Positions 42,996 through 53,600 of a stretch of DNA of 64,000 bases are shown piece by piece. Source of the DNA: Prorocentrum cordatum (lineage: Eukaryota; Sar; Dinophyceae; Prorocentrales; Prorocentraceae); NCBI GenBank assembly GCA_963575745.1, contig CAUYUJ010016362.1:218271-282270 (forward strand), written 5' to 3'. A program made the translations under genes and the position numbers. Under the pieces are notes generated by a model. That model did not search any database. It had not been told where the DNA came from and saw only the letters and a list, made by a program, of their open reading frames with translations. How positions within the stretch are numbered: position 1 is the stretch's first letter; the number at the start of each line of letters is the position of its first letter.

Positions 42996-45900
42996 ATGTA
43001 CATGAGCATGCAGGGGTATCTGAGGATGCGTGCTGACATGCAGCTTTTGGCTCATCGCTCGCGCCGCCCGCCAGGCCTCGCCATCATGTGGCGCCTTGCC
43101 TGCAGCCTGGCCCTCCCCTCGCTCGCTGGAGCACGCCCGTCTTCAGGCGGTGCGCCCCAGCATGGAGGTGAGGTTTTCCTGCGACACGCTGAACGTGGGA
43201 CTCTTTTCTACCTTTACGATGACAGCATCTACAAGTACGATCACTGCACCATTTTGGACCCGATCGCGAACAGCACCGTAGCCGCGGGTCCGTGCGGCAA
43301 CGGACCGCTGGGCGCCATCGTGAGCGCATGCACGCCCTTGTCAACTACGACACATGCATCGAAATCCACCCCCAGCGTGGCCTCGACTGCGGTGCAGCAG
43401 ATCCTTGACGGGGACGTTGATATAGGCCAGGCACGCAGTGGCGGCTTCAGCCCCGCTGTCGTGCCCCGCTATTGCCCCACGGGTCTCACCGCCCCCCTGT
43501 GCGCTAGGGGCGAACCCGAGGAGGACCCTGCTTTCTGGCACCTGATGATGATCCGTGCCCGGCTCATACCGTGTGCTGCGGCGTGGGCACCAGGTGAGGA
43601 CCACCAGGACGTGTTCTGGGCATGGCTCGAGGACTGCGTCCCGTACATCCTGGCGACGCTTCATCTGCCACAGTACGATCACCTCTTCCAGGAGGATTCT
43701 GAGGACACAACCGACGCCCTGCGCCAGCTCACCGCGCTCGACATGTGCGAGGACATCTGGTATAGAGCGGGCCTCGACAGACAGCGCACAAACCGCAACC
43801 TCACTCTTATCCAAGGCAGCCGCGAGTATTCCACCCGTTACTTTGGCCTCCTTCTGGAATACCAGGGTGCTCGTGCCCAGCTTGTCGGCCCAGAAGCTTT
43901 CACGGCACCTTTGCCGCCATACCTCTCACGGGCCCACGCCTTACTACCAAGAGGCCTTCCCCCACCCGACCAAGACGCCCTGGCGTACCTCGCTGATGCG
44001 ATCCTGCACCACCCGACAGACATGCAGCCGCTTGTCGAGGCAGAGCTCGCCGCGGCACCGATGGAACCGCTTAACCCACCACCGCCAGCTGGCCTCGCCC
44101 AGCACGCCACGGGTGATCAGGCCGCAGACGACCCCGTACCATGGCTGCCTCAGCACATCGCGGCCAGCGACATCAGCGACACACCCCTCGACTCATTCCA
44201 CGCGTCGGACGATATCAGCAACATATCCCTGGGCTCGGTCCACGTGGACGATAGCCAGGACGACATGGAAACCCAGGATCGCGACGGCACAACACCACCA
44301 GGCGACACGGCCCAGCGTGACCGCGACAGTGAACCCCACTTAGGGCACACCTCGTCGCACAGCAGTCCGCCCCACAACTCGGCTCAGGCCGACCCCTGCG
44401 CACAGCTCAACGACGCTGAAGGCGTCACTGCCGCCGACGCGACAAGCCATACCACTGCATCGCCAGCTCATGCCAGTCCGTGCAGTGGCGGCTTCAGCCC
44501 CGCTGCAGCACTGGCTAGACCTGGACATCCCCAGACCGCAGGTGGCAGCACCACGCCCTACACCTCTGTACACCGTGCCAACGTGACTGACTCCAACCCC
44601 AGTGTCATTGGCCACTGGCAGGCCGACATCGACAACGACCCCATCGATGATGAGTACCCAGATGCCAGCGGGTCCCACGAGCCCCAGCACAGCGCAGCGG
44701 CATCACGACATTGTGGCTGCCTCATCTGCCTCTTTGTGGCCACGTACGCCATCGTGATAGCAATGCCGTACAAGGACCAGATCGATGGGTACTTGCCGAC
44801 ACCGAGCCGAGACCCCAGCTACCGACAACGACGACGACGCAAAGCGACGGCACCAGGCCCATCTGTGCCCACCACATCCCGACGCACAACGACATACAAC
44901 GTCACGTCCGCATTGTGGGCCACTCTCAAATGGACCAGCGTCAAACTCAGAGATAGCGTCTCGGGCGGAGCCACCGCAGTCGGGGTCGGCCTCGGGGGTG
45001 TCCTGAAATGGGCCAGCGGCAAGCTCGGGGCTATTGCCACGGGTGGAGTCGTGTGTGGTCTTCTACTCGTCAGTGCCAAACTTCTTGCTCAAGGAGCTGT
45101 CGGACACGTAGGAGCCCGCATCTGTGCGCGGGCCCTGGACTCATCCACAGCCCAGTGGTGCCTCCGCTGTTGCCAACCGAGCAGGAGGCCGCGTGATGAG
45201 GCCACATACACAATGCCGTGCACGCTCGCCGACGAACACGACGACCAGCACGTGCACGCACTCCGACATCCGCTGCTGCAGGAACACTACGCCGCAGCAG
45301 TTGCCGCCGCAGTCGCCGATGTCACTACCGCCACCACCGCCGCCATCGTCGAAGTCACTGCCGCCGTATCGCGAGCCTCGTCTGTCACACCAAGATCGAC
45401 CAGCCCGTCTCCGCGAGACGGCTCCAAAAGCGGCGCGGCATACGGTAACCTACCGACTAACGAGGATGCCACAGCACACGGCAGCGACACCGAGGCAAGG
45501 GAAACACGTGAGTGCACCCACGATAGCCCGTGGTCCATCTTCCGACATGCTGATGCTCGTGGTTCCTCCCCCGACGCGGACACCCAACCACCACGACGGC
45601 GAGCACGCTATGCATCACCCGACAGGCCCCAGGCGCCTTCAGGCCCTGGTATGCCTTACACAGCCCTCAAGCCACCGACACGCAACTTACGCAACACCAT
45701 CCAGCGCGACCCAGCGGTCCCCGTGCCGCCGAAGAGCATACTTAACGCCCTGTATCAAAACGGCTTTGCGCTTGGTAACAGTGGCGTGTCTACAGAGGAC
45801 ATCAAAGACGCTCTGCGACTCCACGACCATCCTCGATTTACCCATGATCCAACACTCCAAGCGCTGGGGCCGTGGACGGACATCATGCAGAGGCCCCCGA

Positions 45901-48900
45901 ACCGCCTCACTTGGGTGCTGGAAGACTCGGGCGGGAACCCAGGCGAGACAATCTTCCCATACCTCACGTGGGACCTCCGCCAACCCACCACCGACGCGCC
46001 CACTGTCTTCTGGCATGGGACCCGCGGCGACCTTGCGGCCCGTCTTGCTGCCAGTGGAGGGCACCTCTTGCCAGGTCCCCGCCGTGAAGCGAAGGGCCGA
46101 ACTGGCACCAACGTTGGCCGCACGTACGCGAGCGTGCACCCTTCGCTGGCCGCGTGGTACGCAATGCCGCCCCACCCGCCCTACAGTCTCGAAGACGACA
46201 CCCTCGCGTGGGGACCCATCGCACTCTGGATGTGCGAGGCCACCCAACCACCGCGCGGGGAAAACAGGCACAACTTCGTGAAAGGGGAGGCCCACGGAGC
46301 GCGCCTCATTTACCCTCGGGTCCTGAGCCTCCTCATCCGCATGGACTGGTGCGCCCCCACAGAAGCTGCTTCCAGGTGCCGTGCCCTACCACACGCCTAT
46401 GGCATGGGCGACTGCGCGCACGCCCTTCACATCGCTGGCTACGATCATCCAGATCTCCGTGAGGCGGCTGAAGCTCACGACCAGGAAGCTAGCACCAGGC
46501 GCAGACCAGCCATCGCGGCAGCGTGGCCACCGCCGCAGGCACTATACTCGCCAGAGGCAGCGCGAGTATGGGCCAAACAGCACTACGACACTGAAGCAGC
46601 CACCAGGGATGACCCTAACCAGCCCCGCCCACGCGTCTCGCTTCACATGCTCCAGCTGGACCCGAAACCACTCATCGACCTGGTGTACACTGGCTTGCAA
46701 GCTGTCCCCGTGCGGGGGCATCCTGACGCACGCGGGTCGCGCCCCAGCGGCTCCAGCCCTGGGGCCGCGTCGGGCCCACCACGCACGTACAAGTCAGGCA
46801 CAGCCCTGGCGCACAGTCCAGACCGCTCATCGACGTCATCAGGAGCCGACGAACGCCGTACGCCTTCCCTCATCAGCGCGGCCGCCGCCCTCGCCCGAGG
46901 CCGTGCCCGCCCACGGCGATCTGCCTCTCGCTCGTCACGACAGAGTGGCGGAAATTCCACCTCAGACAACAGTGGCATCGAGACGTGGGAGCACATTGAG
47001 ACGGAAGAGGAGCCGACTGCCTACCACGTCCTCGCCTACCACGTCCGTGATGTGCGGACCCGTGTCAATGCCCCTGGCATCGAGGTCTGGCTGACCCTGG
47101 TGATCACCACGACGGCGCCTACTTACCGTGGGGGACGACAGTCATGGGCCACCGCGTTATTAGACCCTGCGGTGGCGGGGCGGGACGGCTGGGTCATCCT
47201 CCACCACGACCACGGCGACACCACTACTAAGCTCTGGGCACCGACCCAAGTCCACGTCAAAGCGGACGACACCTGGCGCACCGTCATGGTACCAGCGGAC
47301 ATGGGGCCCCAGTGGATCAGGTGCCATGCCGAGGACGCTCGCCTCCCCGCCGAGGTTGTCCGCACTACAGGCCAATCCTGGTTTGCTGACGTCTGGCCCT
47401 TGTGGGATCGCCCGCGACCCCACCCAGACGACCCAGGCACAAACGAGCATGCGCTCCCGCCTCTACCAGGACGCTGGTCTTGCCTACAGTGTCGATTCCA
47501 ATGCTGTCAGTACTGTGCGGCTCGCCGCAACACGCAGCTCGGCACCTCGGGCCAACCAACGTGCCCAGACTGCGCCCGCAGCGGACTGCGTACACTTATG
47601 GACTGGTCCACGGACTACTCGTGCAACAGTTGGACGTGTGCATACAGCACCAACAACAGGGACTCCGACACATGCTGCCTGTCCAGCAGGTGCCCCCATC
47701 CCCCCAGTCCACACAGCCTGCTCGACGTCCGTGCCACAGGGATGCCGCCGCACATCCTTGCCCGCCAATTCGGCAACGCGCCAGCCCTCCACGACCTTAA
47801 GGAACCCCCCCGAGCGCCTTCAGGCCCCGGGGGGGAACCTCCACAACCAGGGCAAGCAGGTTACCAGGGTCAATGGTACTTCCCACCGCAGCCGCGGCGC
47901 GTCCCCAGGCAGGGACTGCCTGACGGCACAAGGCGGCCACCTGGGTTCACAGGAACGGGGATGCCCGAAGAACCTTTCCCCGACCAACCTCTTTGGAGGG
48001 AAGGCTACGTGCTCTTCAGCCCCCACCAGGCCCTCAAGGAGGAATTCACCTTCAACAAGACGGTCCGCCGACCCTACTCCCTAGCCATCACCAACATGTA
48101 CAGGGACCGTGTCACGGTCAGGACCGTCTGCGAGTCGATCGCCGAGCGCATCCACACTACCCGCACCCGCTGGCGAGATGTGGTACTGTACTGGGACGCC
48201 GAGGGTGGTCCTGGGCCTCAAGCCCTCGACTACGACATGCGACTCTGCGACGCCATGGTGAGCCGTGCCACGACCGAAGCCGAGCTAAACCACGACCGCA
48301 GCAACCGTGGTAGTTTCTGCCTCTACGGACCAGCGCACCAGCGAGCTGTCAACATCACGGCGATCTCCGAGCCGCAGAACATCGACTACATGGAGCATGT
48401 GCGGCGATACTCACCCGTAGGGGGGACCTACCCTGACCACGCCTTCGAGCACGTCTATCGGGGCTGGCAGCGGCCCGACGTGCCCACCATCCTCCCCGAC
48501 ACCCGCCCCCTCTCGAGAGCCGACTGGCAGCGACATCAACAGCACCAGCAGCGCATTCAGCAGCGCGACCAACGTGACGCAGGACAGCCGGGCACGCCAC
48601 GCTACCGCTCTCCCGCGCGAGTCCCGACAGGCGGAAACACGGCCTACGACGGGGTTGCCGCCTACTACCGTGGCCCCATAGGTGCCAGGCCCGCGGCTGC
48701 TGGAGCAGCCGCCTCCAGCTACGGCCACGCCCCCCACGCCAGGGTACACCCAGCGGTCATCGGCTACCCGCGTGCACCCGTGCAGGCCCCCCCAAGGGCC
48801 ACCTCGCCCGTGCCAGGGTCCACGCGCGCCTGGGGCCATTACTCAGGCCGACATGATGGCACCTCCAGCAACCAGCCCGCAGTGATAACCCCTGCGGCTT

Positions 48901-51900
48901 CAGCCCAGGGGGCTGCAACAAACCGTGGCAGGACTGGGCGCCCCGAAGGATGGCGTGATGCGAACGTGCGTGCTTGGCAACCGCGCCAGCACACGCCCCC
49001 GCCAAACGTGGCTGCAGCGCTGCGCCCTGCCCAGGCAAAACCTGCCCCACCTGAGCGGGAGAGGCAGCCGCTTGCCCCGCTCGTCCTCACGTACATCCAG
49101 GCGCATCACAGCGCCTCCCCGCGGCACAGCGAGGGAAGCGCCCACCACGTCAGCCCCCGCCCCGACGCTGTCGACCCTGACCAGGCCACAGCCACGGCGG
49201 AGGGCGGCACAAGCGCCTCTCGCCAGCCCAGCCCATCACCCTGCGCGGCGCCGATCCGATCCCCGAGCAGGGCGGATTCCGAGCGCGCAAATGCCCAGGC
49301 GACCTCGCCACGCGACCGCCACACGGGCGGGCGCGTCCCGCGCAGCAGGACCTGCAGCCGCCACAGCTCACGCAAGGCCCCAGGGAGCTCCACGAGCTCG
49401 CCGCCTCGCGAGACTCAGGCTGATGGCCGAGCCCCCGAAGTGGTGCCACGCTTCGGTGCCAGCGTCATCGAACCTGGCCAGGTCGACCTCGAGCCGACGC
49501 CGTCCACGGACCACGAGCCGCCGCTGCCCACCCGCGTGATCGTCCCCATCGACGAGGCGCCAACCTTCGACCCGTTCAAGAACAAGTATCGTGTCAAGAA
49601 CCTTGCGGCGGGTTTCGGCGGTGGCTCACCGCTCTCACCTCAGAGTCGGGGCGGAGCCCCCGCCACCTCAGCCGCTGCCGCGGCAGCGGCGGCCCCGCGG
49701 GGAATCAGCCCTGTCCGCAACGTGGGCCTCACGGCAGCGGGCATGGACGAGGCCCAGCGCCAGGCCTCCGACCGTGCTGCTGGAGCTGTTCCACCAGATG
49801 CTGCTCATCAAGATACTGACGGGGCGGGCGCGCCACCGCAGGACGGACCAGCGGTGTCGCGTGCGCAGTATATGCGCGTGCGTTGTGCCGCTGCCGCGCC
49901 TAGCCGCCGCCGCTGGTTCGCTTTTGCTTTTGTGTTCGGCAGGACGGATCGAGGAGTCGCCTCCCTCTCCCTCTGCTGCCGTCTCACCTCTCCTCCCCTC
50001 GTCCCCTATGGTACTGGAGTGAGGAGGATTTTTCGAGACAGTTTTACTGACGTTTATGAACCCCCCCTGGCGCAGTGCCGACCATGTCCCGCCTATACTT
50101 CTGGCCTGACGGCGGCTTCAGCCCCGGTCAAGCTAATCCATAGGAACGCCATGAGCTCCTACTGTGGCCAAGCCTTCTACCTGGGCGAGGGTCAGGCTGA
50201 CCTACACCGTGCGGGGCGTGCAAACCCCAGCTCCACCGATGGAGACGGGCCAGGTCGCTCCATACACCTCGTCAGCCTAAACATCACCAGTCTCTCAGCG
50301 AATTGGCCAACCATCACCGCTCTTGGTGTCGACCACAACGCCGCAGTCATAGCACTGCAGGAGACCCGACATGCCAAGCCGACCAGACAAGCCATCGCTA
50401 CCAGCGCCGCCAATCCACACCACGGGGGATACCACGCCAGTCTTGGACCTGACCTGGATCTGGCGCGAGCCCAGCGCAGAGCTGCCCACGGCGGCACAGA
50501 CCACACCGTCGTGGGCAACACTGGCGCCTCGGGAGGGGTCGCCATCCTCTCTAAGGATGCCATTGTCGACTCCACTGTCGACGACACTGCGCCCTGTATC
50601 GTCGCCCTCAAGGCCAAGAAAAGATGGCACGAGGTCTTTCTCCCGCTCTGCACTCAACACCGCCGCAGGCGGCGACGAAACAACCACGGGCCCGCGGGGA
50701 TCTACATAGCGAGCCTCTACGGGATTGCTGGAGGAGACAGCACAGCTCTTTTTCGGCTCGCTGACTGCGCCGCCGCTAGGGTCGGCTCAGCCCCCTATTT
50801 CATCTGCATGGACGCCAATACGAACATCGATGACAATCCACACCTTCTGCACATGTTGCAGCACGGATGGTTCAACGTCGCTGAGGGCACACCAGACCAC
50901 ACCATGCACACTTACGGCAATATCCCTGACTGGGACCGCGTCACCAAGTGCCCCCGCACTTCGCGCATCGATTATATCATTGCCAACCAAGCGGCGCGAT
51001 CCCTTGTCACCGACTTCTGCTATCTACGCGACTTGCCAGCGAAGTCTCATGTTGGCCTGCAGGTCACGCTTGACCTCAGTCGCCTCGACCATACGGCCCG
51101 ACGTCTTCTTGCCCCCACGCCCTACCCTCCCAACGATGGAGCTCATGAGGGTCACGAACTGCAGGCACTAGGGACCCTCATCGCTGGGCGATATCAGGAC
51201 CGCATGGAACAGGCCGACACACGCGACGACGTGGAACGCATGTTCGCCCTGGCTAACGAGGCCAGTCATGAGTACCATCTCACCCGTCTGCGCGACCTGC
51301 CACCTCCACCGCCCGACCACCCAAAAAAGAAGCCCCCCACCATGCACGGGCTCACGCCCACGTTCGAAGAGCGACCAGTTGTCCCCCGCGCCTTCCCCAC
51401 CTACGGAGCTTCCACGATACACATGAACCGACTGCGCAAGCTCCATCGGCAACTCTGTGAGCTTCGTTTCATCGGACAGCACCATCATTTAGATTGCCGT
51501 GCCATCCCGCCGTACCTTGCGCAGCGCATCGACTGCACGTGGACCGCGGCCCGCCTCCTATGCCACAAGCTGCGCCCCACGGTTCTCCTTGACTTCCCCG
51601 AGGCCTGGACCCCCGACGAGCCAGCACCTCACGGAGAGCACCTTGACGTTTTGATCCAACACCTCGACTTAGAGCTGGCGCGACGTGCGAACCGTGCCAA
51701 AGCTGAACGCATCAAGATATGGGCTGAGGGCGTCCGCGAGCCAAGCGGGCGAAAGGCGGCCATATACGCACGGGCTGCTGACAGCTCGCCCACGGCGTAT
51801 CTCCGCACGCCTACCACACCTGACGATACGCAACTCCACTGCGACACCAACGCCTTTAAACCTGACGAAGCTAGCACGGACGACAGCGACGCTGACACCG

Positions 51901-52795
51901 AAGCTGGCGGCTTCAGCCCCAGCGACGGTAGTTCGCCCGACACGGACAACGACGAAGACCACACTCGTGAACCACCACCTGCGCAAGTCCCCGACATTCT
52001 CCCTGCCAACGCCATTGTTGCTAACACCAAAGACATGCTTAAGCTCATGGTCGACACCTGGGAGCCCATCTTGGGCAGGTACCGTGCCCGTGCAGGACAT
52101 GACGCCGAAGCCATGCCGACGTGGGCTGACTTCTACGACGAGTACCGACAAGAGCTGCCTACGCCATCACCAGCTACCCCTTTCCACCTCACCGACGACC
52201 AACTCATCCACTTTATTCGCACCCGTTCACCGCGCCGTGCGGGGGGACTGGACGGCTGGACTACTAAGGAGGCTAAGGAGTTACCCGACGACATCCTTCG
52301 CCTCTTCGCCAGCGTCTTACGCGCTATGCAACGCACTGGCACCATCCCAGAACCCCTCCTTCATGTGCCAAACCCGTGCCTCCGAAAAGGCCGAGGCGAA
52401 CTCCCAACGGACCAACGACTTCTCTCGGTGCTTTCCGTTTGGATGTATGCGTGGGAAGCGCCAGCTTACCGCAGCCTCACGGACTGGCGGAAAGGATGGA
52501 CCCACGCCACGAGCTTTGGCGCTGTCCCCAAAGCTACCATTGGGGACGTCAGCACCTCTCTTGCCCTGCGCATCGAACACGCCAGGGCCTTACTCCTTCC
52601 CTTAGCTGGGGCTGCCCTGGACCGACAGAAGTGTTTCGACTACCTCATCACGGACATCTGCCTTAACCTTGCGCTTCACGCGGGGTGCCCCCAAGACATC
52701 GTTACTGTCCGCAGAAACTTCTACAGTCGCCACAAACGCTACATCCGCATGAACGGTGCGTACTCTAAGGAACTGGCCAGGACAACGGTCACCTC
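42996..52795 (+). CDS. Element A ORF2 polyprotein: ART-like, Cys-rich, EEP and RT N-terminal part
   Basis: About 3260 residues without a stop; residues are counted here from the upstream open-frame edge at 42939. MWRLACSLALPSLAGA (43086) looks like a signal peptide. Hydrophobic segments lie at about residues 591-612 (GCLICLFVATYAIVIA) and 685-725. An ADP-ribosyltransferase-like domain is at about 1010-1135, with His at 1026 in FWHGT and Tyr residues at 1063 and 1074. A Cys cluster occupies 1515-1587. A disordered Pro/Arg/Ser stretch precedes the EEP endonuclease (50260-51090: SLNITS, QETRH, MDANTN, RIDYII, KSHVGL). The RT starts at about 52100 (GGLDGW at 52234; motif A ALDRQKCFDYL near 52615). 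Coding then switches frame near 52790. The N-terminal 7 kb may be a separate protein fused in frame. Confidence 0.7.
45970..46345 (+). other. ADP-ribosyltransferase-like domain in element A ORF2
   Basis: The pattern FWHGT, then a Gly-rich loop, then GRTYASVHPSLAAWYA, then IALWMCEA, then LIYPRVLSLLIRMDW follows the order seen in PARP/diphtheria-toxin-type ADP-ribosyltransferase folds: a His in HGT, a Tyr in Y-x(n)-S-x-A-x-x-Y, and late beta strands. I do not see an unambiguous catalytic Glu, so activity is uncertain. This is a fold-level guess from motif order. Confidence 0.4.
47478..47705 (+). other. Cysteine-rich cluster in element A ORF2
   Basis: Dense Cys pairs (SCLQCRFQCCQYC, TCPDCARSG, CNSWTCAY, DTCCLSSRCPH) suggest two or more zinc-binding modules. 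Located between the ART-like domain and the disordered linker. Family not recognised. Confidence 0.55.
50255..51095 (+). other. EEP endonuclease domain of element A
   Basis: Motifs in order: SLNITS (50272), QETRH (50360), MDANTN (50808), RIDYII (50964) and KSHVGL (51040). The last motif usually reads SDH; here the Asp position holds Lys-Ser. The domain should nick the target, probably in (CT)n DNA given the insertion sites, but the altered dyad needs comparison with relatives. Confidence 0.75.
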
Positions 52796-53600
52796 CAGGG
52801 AAGCTCTTGGTCCCTGGACGACATTAAGCTGCTCATGTGTGTGTGGACCAAGAGACAGCATCGATACGTTCCGCGATCACTCAGCACTACCTTTGTTGAC
52901 GACAGCAACTCCACTACTCACACCGCGCCTGAGTTGCAGAAATCTCTTGATGAAACCGCCAAGTTTGATCGATTTTCAGGTCAACGCATTCACCCTGGCA
53001 AAGTGGCGGGGTGGGCGCTCACCGACGAGCTTCACACCGCCGTTACCCAGCTCACTCTGGCGGAACGGCCCTTACGCGTGGTCGACTCCTTCAAGCTCGT
53101 CGGGAGTTACATCAACGCCGAGGCAGCGCCGGCTCCAGCCGCGCTTAACCTCACGGCCACCGCTGACGCCCGTGTTCGCAGGGCGACTAGTCGCCTGCCG
53201 CGCATTGGCAAGCTCCCATCACCGATGCTTATTAAGGCGCGGCACGCCCGTTCCCTTGCTGCCAGCGTCTGTACCACGGGCACCGACATTCAAGCCCCAT
53301 CAGGCCCCGTCAAAACTGCCTACAACCATGCCCTTAAGGCGGCTATCCGCCCCAAGGGAAACAGGTGGGTCGAGTTTTGGACTCTCATGGCCGTGTGCGT
53401 CCCAGGACACGCCCTGGAGATTGACGCCATTACGCAGCGTGAAGTTTTCCTGTGTCTGCGGCGACAGGTTAACCGCGACGCTACTCTCTGCGGTCTCGTC
53501 AGGGATCTCCAACACCACGTCAGACCCTATTTGGGGGAGGACCTGTCGGACGACTTGTCCAGACGCTTCAGCAGCTCCGTTGGACCTGGCCCACATTTGG
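52790..53600 (+). pseudogene. Element A RT C-terminal part, frameshifted
   Basis: RT motif B (LQGSSWSLDDIKLLM, from about 52795) and motif C (FVDDSN, 52892-52909) are in a different frame from motif A upstream, then thumb-like sequence follows (FKLVGSYIN, RRATSRLPRIGKLP). The frame is left again near 53590, where the third frame continues with WPTFGIMYDDWGC. The three RT segments are collinear, so the two shifts are indels in a once-continuous gene or sequencing errors. Confidence 0.7.

Noticed and set aside
50084-50143. Small ORF starting MSRLYFWPDGGFSPG in a second frame
   Set aside because: Only about 19 codons, created by the palindrome in an alternative frame. The longer frame carries the endonuclease.
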